A stretch of 64,000 nucleotides of DNA from Mya arenaria (taxonomy: Eukaryota; Mollusca; Bivalvia; Myida; Myidae): the NCBI RefSeq assembly GCF_026914265.1, contig NC_069122.1, positions 38,181,473 through 38,245,472 on the forward strand. The letters are read 5' to 3'. This document shows positions 34,451 through 46,231 of this stretch, piece after piece. The notes under the pieces were generated by a model. The model saw only the letters and a program-made list of their open reading frames with translations. It made no database searches and was not told the origin of the DNA. Position 1 is the first letter of the stretch. Every line of letters starts with the position of its first letter. The position numbers and the translations under genes were made by a program.

Positions 34451-36261
34451 GTGTGATTGAACGGCAATCGCAAATATTTTCCTATGAACGCAACATCTTT
34501 GAAGACGTTTGGAACGCGAATCATCGCATATTAATATACATTTAAACTGAAAATTGTTGTCTTGTTATTGTTTTTATTGTGTCAACAAGCCACGAAAAAC
34601 TTAAATCAACAAGGAAGAAGATTTTAATCTACGAACTTTTGAATGTATTGTTCTCATGAGCGTTTCAGAAAAAAAAACCTGTTTCAAGATTTTCTTGAAT
34701 TAAATGAAGGATCTTTTTAACAATTATTGAAAGAAGTATTGAATTGGTGTAAATATAAGTAATGAATAGCGTGCTTCGGACAATACACATTGAACCTGCC
34801 TAAATGCGATCATACCCCAATAATGACATCAATACCGCAATACATTCCTTAAACACTACTGAAACATACAGGGCCGCTAAGAAAGTCACGTGATATGCAA
34901 ATTTAGTTTTGACTTTTTCCTTTCTAAATTTAGAATATATGTTCAGTTACATTGCATGCTTGTTATTGTGATAAATGATATTTTTATCATACAGGATGGT
35001 TAATTAATGTCAAAAAGGTTAAGAGAAGTCATTTGGATATACACTGAAATAAATTTACATTACTGAAACATACTGGGCCTTTCAAAGTTTTGACAATTTT
35101 AACATGAGCTTATCCATACAATTTTGTTTCCCAAACTAAACCTTTTTGTTGGAAAGGAAGACACAAGCGTCACTCTAGATGATCTAATTTTGTAAAGAAT
35201 AAATGTGTACATGCATAGTTCACTGTAAAATGTCTAAAACAGATCTCTGAATTTAGCAAGGCTTTGTAAAATATTAATAAATTGAAATTTAGTTCATCTT
35301 AATTATTAAACTGTTTACATGATGTTTGTCAAATTCATTTATCATTTTAAATAATTTAAGGTATTTTAAAAGTTTAAGCAATCATTGTTTAGAATCATCT
35401 GCTGTACTGGTCTTATTGAAAGCAGTATTTGTATTTTTCATTTAAATCTAAACAACACATTTATTCTCATATGCAACGTGTTGCTCCAGTTTTTAAATGG
35501 TTTTGGGTTACGTAATTTTTCTCTGAGATGTTTTGCAGTTGTATTGTCAGGGTAAGTTGGCTACATCTAGTTCATTATGCATGTACAATCAATAATTCCG
35601 TCGATATTTAGAGTTAGGTATATATTTGTTTGATTATTATTAGTAAAAGAATATGTGTTTGGCCGTGATTTACCATAATATTTAAATGGATTTTTGTCCA
35701 TTCAATACTAGTAAGAAATACAAAATAAGTATTTCTCTTTTTGTAATATTCCTCTGTGCAATCATTATTGTAATTAGATAATTTGTATTCATTTTCTGTT
35801 TGTAACATCTTCTTATTATGCATTTGTGTACTTTAGCAAATGCACAGTTGCTCTATTTAAGTTAATATAAGTAAGAAAACTCATTTTTGATCATATATAT
35901 ATATATAAGTATAATATATCATATATAATGTACATAATATTATTGTAGGTGTTTGTTTATATATTTAAAAAATGTCAACTGCAGCAAAACTACTAGTTAT
36001 TTAAAAGGAGTTGAAAGACTTCCTAGTTGCATTAATATATATGACAAACGTTTCCCTGTTTCACTTAGTCATTTCGTAAACTTTAACTATAAAGTGTCCG
36101 GTAATAATACTTCAAGCCCATAAAGGCCTTAGTTCATATTAAAGCATAAAACAGCATAAAATAGGTTCAAGTGAAGAATTAATTTGATCATCAAACTTGA
36201 TCAGGGATACATGGCAGGATAATAAATTAATACATTTACTCGAATGGGAACTTTTGGTTTG
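34451..36261. other. B-type 5' flank of gene 4
   Basis: From about 34790 it aligns with 54538-55810 before gene 6, and its right half with 10113-10575 and 16904-17375 before gene 2. The uninterrupted string around 35815-35845 ('cttcttattatgcatttgtg', then 'tactttagcaaatgcac') represents the unoccupied LTR-element site. No gene is supported. Confidence 0.7.
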
Positions 36262-36334
36262 GTAATAGTGCATGTTATCCTTAGTAAATTAGAGTAGTCG
36301 TTCTTTCTTAAGAACACATAACAAGGAAGTAAAT
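36262..36334 (+). promoter_or_regulatory. Conserved upstream block of gene 4
   Basis: 'taatagtgcatgttatcctt', 'aaattagagtagtcgttctt' and 'cacataacaaggaagtaaat', about 110 bases before the ATG. Confidence 0.55.
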
Positions 36335-36443
36335 AAAGATATCAAAATTGTATATTTTAATAAAATTAGGGCATTTGGAAGAACCGATAGCGTTTCATGA
36401 AATATATTTCTCAAGATACATCAACTGAAGTTTGAATTAAAAT

Positions 36444-39400
36444 ATGGATAAGCGTTTAACAGAAAAAGACTTTGATCAGGTTGAAACATGGATCGGAACT
36501 GGACCCAAAACATTCAATCTGCTGTACAGTATAACAAGGGATGGCTGTGACGCGAGTGTGTTTCATCAGAAATGTGACAACCAAGGACCAACACTCACAG
36601 TCTTGTACAACAAGGAGGGTTCCGTGTATGGAGGTTACACCGGAGCCAGCTGGCAATCAACTCAAACCCTTTTAAATAAAACCGACGACGCGGCATTTCT
36701 ATATCAGTTGTATTTTTCTGGCAATAAGATCTCGAAGAAATTTCCATTAAAGAGTGGACAGACAGCGGTTTGTTCATATGCCGGTCATGGGCCAATCTTT
36801 GGTTCCAGCTCATTTACTGACTTATATGCATTTACTGGTGTATTACAAAAGTCTTCTTTGGAAGAATACAACCTGAATGGAAACATGAGTACAAAATTCG
36901 GTAAGAACTATGAAACAGGAGGAACAACGTCCAATGAAGTCAACAACGGACACATCAGAGTGACAGAGTTGGAGGTTTACGCCGTCAAAGGTAAAGTATG
37001 GTATTCGGTCGTGCGTTCTATTATATGTTCAAGTTAATAAATACATTCTTTGATCATATATATATATATATATATATATATGATATATATGCTCTAATCA
37101 GTATTCAGATTTTGTAGGTGTATAATGTTAAGATACATTTAGTTGTACTTGTTGTTGCTGATAGATTTTAAGTATATTTAGTAAACGTGTGTATTAAATA
37201 AATGAAACAACTTTAACTTAAGCGTAAGAATCTTAGGAAAGAAAGATATATATCTCTTTCTTTCCTAAGATACTTACGCTTAACCAGTTGACGTATATAT
37301 AAACTAAAACAAGTTATTCAATTGAAAGAATGTTCATTAATACAACACGATATGTTCAAATAAGATTTCATTTTAGATGGCCAAAGAAAAAAGCCAGATA
37401 TGCCGACTCCATGGCGGAAAACTGCAGAATGGGGACCGGAGGTAAACTCAATACGCAAACATTCTGAGAAATGAACATCTATTTAGTTTATTATTTAGCT
37501 GGTTGTTTTAAATGCAGTTGTGGTTGTTCAATCCATTTCATTTAGTTAAATTCATTTTTTTTTTATGTCAGCTAGTTCATCGACGTTAATTGAACTCGTT
37601 AGACAAGTTCTAAATTTGTTAACAAATAACTGTCATATTTCATCAAAAGATAATCATACATGTATCTTTTTTGCATTTTGTTAGGTTTATAGTCCGTCGC
37701 ATTCATGTTTAGAATTATGTAAAGGGCATCGAGTTTTACTTGGCTATATGGATATCTATATGAACGTATATGTATAAACCCCGTTAACTTATCCGTGAAA
37801 GTTGGTTCCGGTTTGTTAACATAAGTTCTAAACTTGTTAACGGAAAACATTTATGTGTTGTCTCTTGATATATCGGCTGTCCTCTTAAAATGTACTCCGT
37901 TTATAGCATTTGTGTTTAATATTATGTAGGGACACTCACACCGATTGTAACTTGGCCATATTACTATGTACACACACGCATAGTCCCATGTTCAATAACA
38001 TTTGAATAAAACTTGCATCTGATGATAACTGCCAACAATTGAAAAACTAATGCAGCCTGTTAACTTTAAATGTATCATTCCTATTTTGGATTGAAAAATG
38101 ATTGTAAACTGAAAATTAAAAAAAGTATGAATCTTTGAAGTATTTTGACACTAGCGTACTTCTATAGAAGGCGCCGGAATGATTAAATCGCTCTCGTAAT
38201 CACTATTCAAACAAATATATTGTCGTTGGTTTTGTAGTTGCTTGAGAGTTTGAAAGAAGAGGTAAAAAGCATCCAACCACCAGAAGAACTTGACGTGCCA
38301 CATTTCAACATTCTATTGATTGGGCCCTTAGGCTCGGGTAAATCGAGCTTCTGTAATTTGGTGTCATCTGTTTTTCGGGGGAGAATATCACACCGTGCAA
38401 GAGTTGGTGGAGACTCGGACATCAGTACAACAACCATGGTAAGACTTCCTTGATCAAGACTGCGTTGGAAAGGTTTAATATATATATATATATATATATA
38501 TATCCATATGCAATAAATGAAACCAACATAACATATATTTACTTCGTACGTTAGGGAAACGTATTTTTGTAAATGGTAAAGGAATATTCTTTCTTCATAC
38601 TACTTTTATGGCATATAATATTTGGTCCCGTGCGATAGTCAAATTGTTCACATTTATTGAATGGCTTGTCGGTCAAACCCATTTCCTGAAAGACCAGTGA
38701 ACCAATGCACGAGGTCGAAAGGCCGAGGGCAACAGTTTTCTTGGTCCTTCCCCGACTATTCTTTACTTCAGAAATATGTATTTAAGTTTTCACAATAACA
38801 GTTGATCATACAAAGCCAGGGTGTGGTTCAAAGTGTACCTAGCACCTAAACAATTATACCTTATCTTGTTACTGGGTAAAATGTAAATAAACACCTGTTT
38901 CGTCAAATTAAGAAAACGCCTCGTTATATTGAAGCACATGTCTTTTTGAAATTAAAATGTTCCAAACAAAAATATTAGTATTACTTACATAAACGTTAAA
39001 GATACACACAAAGGTGTGTTTTTTCTGGATCATACGTTTTCTTTAAATCAAAAGTAATTGAATATACTTTCTGTTCATGTTTCTCCTTTAAATGTATTAC
39101 TAATTTAGCAAAATGAAAGATAATAAAATAACCCAAAAGAAAAGATTGTCCAAAACAATTTTGCACATTCAACCAACTAAAGGGAACTATCGACCATATT
39201 CGTTGAAGTAAAATAAATAAATGATTTAATAGCATTATCATGTTCAACTCATTTGACTTTAATGATAATTACGAGAAATGCATTTATACAAAAGTCAAAG
39301 CGAAAATTTGGCCCTTTATAACTGGATATTTTGTGGCCACGTAGCTATTAATTAAAAAACGTATAACTTGAAGATCATTCAATGTATAAATAACTATGAA

Positions 39401-40332
39401 GGGACTAGAATAACTAGATTTAGGTTTTCTATGAACGAGTTCTAAGTACTTAGTACGTTGGAAGCAGAGAAGTTGTAAAATTTCGCACTGCACTATACGA
39501 AACAATTCCAACAGGTTAGGGCTAACCATACAAACAAAGTTGATACTGAAATTTAAAAAAACAACATGACTCTTGTAGGTGTATGATTTAGGCCAATGCA
39601 AAAACATTTCTTTTCAGAGTATATGGATGTTCATGTTTAATTCATTTTACTTTTATGACCTACACAAAAAAGCCATATGATTTAGAAACATATAAAACAT
39701 GTTAGCCTTCATAAAAAACCTGCGAGCCTATCCGCCGGTCTACCTGCCTAACTGTCTACTGTCCTCTCTGTCTGTCTGTCCTCCTGTCTTTTGGTCTGTG
39801 TATATGTTTGTGTGTTTGCCTTTTTATCTGCTTGTCTGTCTGTGTATATGACTGACTATCGGTATTTATGGGCATTTATCTGGCTTTTGCTTAAATGTTT
39901 GTCTGTCAATATGTCTGTATGTCCGCCCGTCCGTCTGCATGTATGTCTATGACTATATTATGCTCACTAAACATACAACGTACAAAAAGGTTAACAGTTT
40001 TACCCGAACTAAATTATATAATTATCCGACCTATGAAATGCAATTTTAGTTTACACCATACACGTTTGGGGACAAAGCCAGTCTTCAGCTCTATGACACG
40101 AGAGGCTTAGCGGAGACGGACACATTGGACCTTACGCAATGCAATCACATGTTGGAAGGTAACGTTCCGGACTTTTATGAGGTAAGCGAACAAATTTTAA
40201 AGGGTAACAGTCAGTAACTTTGACAACAGACAATGTCATTTCGTTCAGGAGAACTTAAAAATATTAGCATTATCATTATTATTAGTAGTAGTTGTTGTGG
40301 TGGTGGTGGTGGTGGTGGTGGTGGTGGTGGTG

Positions 40333-40373
<41 letters not shown>

Positions 40374-40375
40374 TG

Positions 40376-40471
<96 letters not shown>

Positions 40472-42227
40472 AACATACTTTCATACTTTCATTCATTTAA
40501 TAAATGGAGGATTGGTAATTTGGTCATACATGCATGCCCTTGTCATGCATGCATGCCCTTTTAATTTAAACATGTTTTCGCACATTAACGGTTATTATTA
40601 TGAACATAGATTTATTAATAAATGTTTATTGACAAATACTTATAAAATGTTTGCACTAAAAGCGAGTGAATAATAAACTATAGAAAAAGAAGAGGGCGTC
40701 GGCGGACTGGTAGCGGCGTAGAAAAACCCTCTATTCAAAAAATGTGTATTTAAAAAAAGAAGACACTCATAAAACTCCAAAAATAGGCATAAGAGAAACA
40801 GATGAGTGTTTATATCAGTGCTTTGCCACTGCTGTTTCTCAGATAACAATGTATGACAAAATCAATGTTGAAAAGTCATGGCCATTATGGTGCCTTGATA
40901 ACTCTTTTTGAGGCAAAGTTTAATGATTGAATTTGAATAAAGAGATTGCAAGAACAATCAAAATAGTATCATTTCTATCTAGATGGCATCGACGAGCCTG
41001 ATATCAAATGACGATGCGGATTTTCAGCATAGGCCAAAGTTGAGCAACAAAACGCACTGTGTTGTATTTGTTCTGGACGGTTCGACAGTGGACGACATTT
41101 CAACGCCTATGCTGCACAAATTGAAAACGTATCGGAATCTGTTGAACAGAAAAGGTAAGGTATCTAACTCAGTAATTCGGATCATTAGCCATATTGTTTA
41201 ACATGTATGTATGAATCGCAACGCTTCTTCAATGTACTTTAAAAGTGTCTGTCCAGTTGTCTCATCACACGAGGGATTCTCATCACACAAGGGATAAACG
41301 CGTTTAGCTACAATGGTTTAACATGTAGATTCATGACGACATTATTGTTTCAAGCTACGAGGCGATAATCCCATCATGTATCGGTTAATTTTGTTGTCAT
41401 GAATGTGATGTCTGATTTGATGTATGTATTTGTGTTTGTGGTATCATCTATACGTTTGGGTTACTAGTTCATTGTCATTTGGTGCCATTGTCTTTTGTCT
41501 CTTAACAGTGTTTATATTTGAATTTCCGACTACTGGGATTTCCGATTACAGAAGCATCTTAAAGTAAAATGTTACCCTTACCTTAAATTCAACAATTTCC
41601 TTTGCTGTTTTGTTTTAATGGAAGAAATTATTATGCTGTAGTTAGTGTATTTTCTGCAATTAAAATATAGACACTTAAGTTTTTTAGAAATGAAAACCTC
41701 AGTTTAAAGATATAGATTTTTAAAGAATTAAAACTATTTTAAATTTTCGACTAAAAAATGATAAACATGTCTTAAGATGCTTCTGTAAAACGGGCCCTGG
41801 TCTTGTGTCTGTAGTTTTGATTGTATGATTTATTATATATCTGAGTCTGAACAATATATTATTTGAACAATCCTTCAACCTTTCAGAGATACCACAAGCC
41901 GTCTTAGTCACAAAGATTGACAAACTCTGCGATAAAACGGATGCTAATGTAAGTAGCACATTCCTCAGCCAAACGGTCAAAGAGGTAGTCGAAAAAGTAT
42001 CAGAGCTGTTCAAAATACCACGGAACAATATTTGGCCAATTAAAAATTATGAAGAGGAAGTGGAAAGCGATGAAAACATCAACATTCTTGCTTTGCTTGC
42101 TGTCCGACAGATCCTGTTCTTTGCAGAGGATTATCTGGAAAATATGAACGTGAAACAAAGTAGGAGAGTTCAGAGAGGAAAGGCAAAGCAGGCTGAAGGT
42201 GAAGCGTTCGGGTCAGACACTGCTTAA
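36444..42227 (+). CDS. IFI44-like TLDc-GTPase gene 4 (6 exons, intact)
   Basis: Exons: 36444-36990, 37377-37441, 38238-38438, 40050-40181, 40983-41154, 41887-42227; 485 aa. Starts M-D-K-R-L-T-E-K. TLDc-like residues 1-183 include FHQKCDNQGPTLTVLYNKEG and FGKNYETGGTTSNEVNNGHI. The linker is GQRKKPDMPTPWRKTAEWG-PE. GTPase motifs are G1 GPLGSGKSS, G3 DTRG and G4 TKID, with the C-terminal helix NILALLAVRQILFFAEDYLE and a basic tail (RRVQRGKAKQ) ending GSDTA. All introns are GT-AG with phases 1-0-0-0-1. Introns hold an inverted repeat (37208-37290), a CTGT-rich tract (39755-39955) and a large AGT/GGT microsatellite (40282-40470). It is closest to gene 6, with shared exons, introns and both flanks, so the two are recent duplicates. 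Confidence 0.9.
37208..37290. repeat. Inverted repeat (hairpin) in intron 1 of gene 4
   Basis: Arms of about 35-40 bases: left 'aagcgtaagaatcttaggaa' plus 'agaaaga', right 'tctttctttcctaagatact' plus 'tacgctt', around a short 'tatata' loop. The same structure occurs in gene 6 at 56766-56846. Gene 1 has only an unpaired arm-like segment near 1880-1910. Confidence 0.85.
39755..39955. repeat. CTGT-rich tract in intron 3 of gene 4
   Basis: Imperfect repeats of 'tgtctgtc' and 'ctgtctgt' with 'gtttgtgtgtttgcc' interruptions. A matching tract lies at 59370-59560 in gene 6, again just before exon 4. Confidence 0.8.
40282..40470. repeat. (GGT)n/(AGT)n microsatellite in intron 4 of gene 4
   Basis: About 190 bases, about 45 of GGT and then AGT units. 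It starts about 100 bases after exon 4. Gene 6 has an AGT tract at the same place (59881-60003). Poly-Val, poly-Ser and poly-Thr frames are artefacts. Confidence 0.95.
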
Positions 42228-43620
42228 AACATATAATGATATGTTTTTCAGAAACTGAATTTGTGTGGAACGTCGATATCAACTACGCATGCCAAGTTCT
42301 CAGATAATTAACTATACTAAAATTGTATAGCCGCAGTCTTAACAACGATATCGCCATCGTAAATGTGTATGATATGACTAAAGAATGACATATTATATAT
42401 GCGATCGACTATTCCGTTTAATTTAAAACATCATTCATAATGCGTGTGTCCTTGAATTTTTGTTTGTTAAAATGTGTCCACATATTATTGCTAACAATCC
42501 TTGTAGATATCTTGGTACATTATGTTATACTATACTTGTTTAAGATATTACCCATGCCAAAAAGTAGTATGTTAAAGGTGATGTGAAAATATAGTATGTC
42601 TTTAAAAGCATTTGTCATGTGTGCAAAACGAATCCAGATAATTAAATCACTTTGAAATAAATTCTAAGTTAAAACTTTTAATGAAATCAGTTAGATACCT
42701 AATGAAATGATCGCAATATTATAAAATTATATTAGAGCAAGTATGGTACGAGATTTTTGGTATTACGAAATGGCGACAAATAACACGCCCCATGCCTGAA
42801 CAAAAACTTCACTCCATCAACATAGCATTTATATAGGAATGGTTATTAATTATTGCATAAAATGTGTGTTTTCGGTCCGTTATCGTGGTGTGTTAAAACG
42901 CAAAACCTCTGGCGTTGTCGGTAGAAAACGTGCATTATTCAGTCAATTCACGTGCCGTTAATGACCGGCTTTTGGTTTTACATATGCGCTTCCAGGGCTA
43001 GCATCATAACAATGGCAACTGAGCGACCTGGTTTCTGACCGAAAGTGTGTCAACGATGCCAACTTTTGCACAAAAACAAATTTCAGCATATATAGCTGTA
43101 TACAAACATCAACAAATTAAAGAAACAGCATTATAAGTTGTTGTTTATCTCCTACATTAACATACCAATGCACATACATTTAGTCATGTTAAAAACATCA
43201 TTTTAACTTTATGTTTGGTACGTGTTAGTAACATATTTATATTTTATAAGATATATATATGTACTGTGTTGTTTGTGGAGTTTTGTGCTTTTGTTCTATG
43301 TTTGTTGTTTGCAATTATTAGTGTTTACCCTGTGCCATTAAACTGGGTCCATGTTTATACGTTTTGGCTACTGGGCTTGTAAATGAAATAAGTATGTTTG
43401 TAGTGCACAGTCAGTTTATGTCGCTTTATGTTGCTAATTTATTACACACGCATGTTTGCATGTCGTGAATGATATGGATAATAACAACTACACATGGATT
43501 TGTGTTACATGAGAGTACCAATAGCTTATGCAAACGTATTATTGTATTATTAAAAAATAGAATTGATTGCCATACACATATTAAAAAAAATGATAAAATA
43601 CTATAAACACTGCATTTTCC
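42228..43620. other. 3' flank of gene 4
   Basis: Non-coding; aligns with 61447-62595 after gene 6 over its whole length ('gaaactgaatttgtgtggaa', 'cgtcgatatcaa', 'aatatagtatgtctttaaaa'). At about 43260-43400 it holds the interspersed repeat with 'gtgtttaccctgtgccatta'. A 104-codon minus-strand frame at 43426-43740 has no recognisable motif. Confidence 0.65.
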
Positions 43621-44515
43621 AACCATATCTGCATCTCGTTGCTCGGTTGAGACGTTACGTAGATGTAGCGCCGGATTTCTTATAATTAAGCACGTGTACT
43701 GCATTGATGCGCATGAACTTCTGGTGATGTTTGTTGTCATCCTAGATTTTATTGACTTTCGAGATGTTTGTTATGCATTGTGAATGACGTTTACAATAAG
43801 CTGTGGATACCTGTACGTGCCAATATACGATTTCTGTTTTAGCTTTGTAGCGACTGTCAACTGTGGGGAAACCGGCTTTCAAGAGCTCGACATCATTGTA
43901 TAACTCACTATCGTATGCATTGAACTGCCTATTTCATATTAAATACAAAACATTCACCAGCGTTTGTGTTGAATGATCATGGCTCAAATATCCCAAAAAT
44001 ACTTTGTTAGTTGTCAACCTCAATCTGAACTAGTTTCATTGTAGAAACGCATAGCATGATTCAAAATTAATAATGTTTTGCTCTTTTTGAAACCGCATAA
44101 TGTCATATATGATATCGATTAAAAAAATTAGTCAACATTTTTTAGAAACATAATTCTGGAGGAAAAATGGTACTTGAGTTTAATTTACTGTTTTGAGTTT
44201 TTACTAAAGTACATTTTGTGCTCTCAAAACAAGTTTTTTAGAATATTGAGCAGTGATGTTTATTAGCAGAATGCATAAGAAAATGCATGTAGAAAAACTT
44301 TGTTGACCTCACGATTGAGAAAATAGCATTTTCTAGATATTTGCATTAATACGTTTCCGATCCCTATCATGCAAGTGCAGTTAATTGATATATCATAGTA
44401 TACAACACTGATATTTATATTGAGTATCATTTTTTACTTCATCTTATACTTATGTTTTGACAAATACCCTTTCATATTTATTTTGTAGGCAATTTTATTG
44501 TTGTAAAACCAAGCC
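43621..44515. other. Degenerate A-type flank before gene 5
   Basis: The segment at about 43620-43715 ('gcatctcgttgctcggttga', 'tactgcattgatgcgcatga') aligns with about 26105-26215 and with position 4 onward in the window. After about 43930 similarity fades. No gene is supported. Confidence 0.5.
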
Positions 44516-44639
44516 CAAATAATTCGTCGGTTCGATTTCCATCAACGATGGGTTTTCTCCAAATATCAAGGAAATCAGTGAGTGGTTTCCACGGAAAAAA
44601 CAAACTCGAGAGTGATTCATATACGAGAATACAGAATGT

Positions 44640-45600
44640 ACGTGAATTTAGCGGCCTAGCGGCGTGAAGTTAGCGGCCAAGCGGCCTAGCGGCGTGAAGT
44701 TCGCAGCTTAGCGTCCTGGCGGCCTAGCGGCGTGAAGTTTGCGGCCTTGCGGCCTATATGTTTCTATATTTTAAAGCAATTGATCATGCGTTTTTTGGAA
44801 AACAATGATAAATCAATGTTTTTATTCATACATTAGCATAGCGGCCTTGAATAGTTTATTATTCAGAGCATTTATATATGCGTTTTCTTCTAAAACAATT
44901 ATAAAATAACTGTTTTAATGCACAAATTATCAATCTGAAGCGATTATCAACATTATTTCCAAAAGGTCGATCAATCAATTCAGCGGCCTAGCGGCGTGAA
45001 GCAAGCGGCCTGGCGGCCAAGCGGCCTAAAATGGTATCCTATTTCAAAACATGTATACATGACTTTTCTTCTATAACAATGATATATTAATTGATTGTAT
45101 GCACACATTATCACTCTGAAGCGATCATCGACATTTTTTTTCAATAACGTCGGTCAAGCGGTGAGCTATTTCAAAGCATGTAAACATGCCTGTTCTTATT
45201 GAACAATAATCTTTTTACTGTTTATGCACAAAGTATCACTATGAAGCGTTTATCAACTTTTTTTTCCAAAAAGTCCATCAAGCACTTCAGTGGCCTAGCG
45301 GCGTGAATTAAGCGATCTAGCGGCCTAGCGGCCTAAAATGGTTTCCTATTTTAAAGTATGTATACATGCCTTTTAGTCTTTAACTATGATATATATGTTC
45401 TGTTTTTGTGCACAAATTATCACTATGAAGTGATGTTCAACTTTTTTTTTCAAAAAAGTCCATCAAGCACTTCAGCGGCCTAGCGGCATGAATTCAGTGG
45501 CCCAGTGGTCTGGCGGCCTAAATTGGTTTCCTATTTCAAAGAATGTTTACATGCCTTTTCTTCATAAACAATTATATATTCACTGTTTTATGCACAAATT
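44640..45600. repeat. AGCGGCCT satellite, about 170-bp units
   Basis: About five to six degenerate units. Each has a GC-rich head of short repeats of 'gcggcctagcggcgtgaa' and an AT-rich body ('tcctatttcaaagcatgtat', 'acatgccttttctt', 'gcacaaattatcactctgaa'). Body starts are near 45034, 45166, 45337 and 45515, giving spacings of about 130-180 bases. It lies between the A-type flank and the gene 5 promoter, and is absent from units 1 and 2. Confidence 0.85.
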
Positions 45601-45814
45601 ATCAATCTCGCCCTTGCGACTTATATCTGTTGGGGTTTTTTCCTGTTGAATTGTGCCATAAGTTATCAAGCATTTTTACCATAAAGGTGGATATGTTCGA
45701 ACCAGCTTAGGTTCATCTGAAAAACTTTCCATAATACAATGACGTAATCATCAAACCCCCAGTAAATTAACATTTGACTGACCGTTCCAAAGCGGTACCT
45801 AACAATCCTGATTT

Positions 45815-45985
45815 TATATGGTATATATGCACAGTGTTATTTGTGGAGTTTTGTGCGCTGTTGTTCGATGTTTCTTGTGTGTGATTTTTGTGTTCTATGT
45901 CTTTGGCGTTTACCCTGTGCCATTAAACGGGAAATTTATGTTTAAACTTTTGGCTACCGAGCTTGTGTTTGTAGTTTTTCATATA
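45815..45985. repeat. Interspersed repeat copy before gene 5
   Basis: 'gttatttgtggagttttgtg', then 'ggcgtttaccctgtgccatt' and 'aaacttttggctacc' match copies near 43270, 62280 and, more loosely, 23490, 41400 and 60900. Copies extend about 150-170 bases. The 64-codon frame across it is not a gene. Confidence 0.65.
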
Positions 45986-46055
45986 AATATTGATCAGGGC
46001 TTAATGGCGTAATATACAATATATAAAAGTTAAAACAAATAAAAACCATTACCTG

Positions 46056-46126
46056 TGTAATAGTACATGTTATCCGTATTACGTTAGAGTTGTCGTTCTT
46101 TCTTCTATTAGAACAAGGAAGTAAAT
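46056..46126 (+). promoter_or_regulatory. Conserved upstream block of gene 5
   Basis: 'taatagtacatgttatccgt', 'gttagagttgtcgttctttc' and 'gaacaaggaagtaaat', about 105 bases before the ATG. Confidence 0.55.
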
Positions 46127-46231
46127 ACTGTTTATTAGAGGTGTAGATTTTGAAAACATAATATTATAAAATAAGGGCATTTTAAAGAGATCGAGATTGC
46201 TTGGTTATCTTTCTGAAGTTTGAATTCAAAT

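Noticed and set aside
40245-40564. Poly-Val, poly-Leu, poly-Ser and poly-Thr open frames
   Set aside because: Trinucleotide microsatellite in an intron; no frame is conserved with gene 6.
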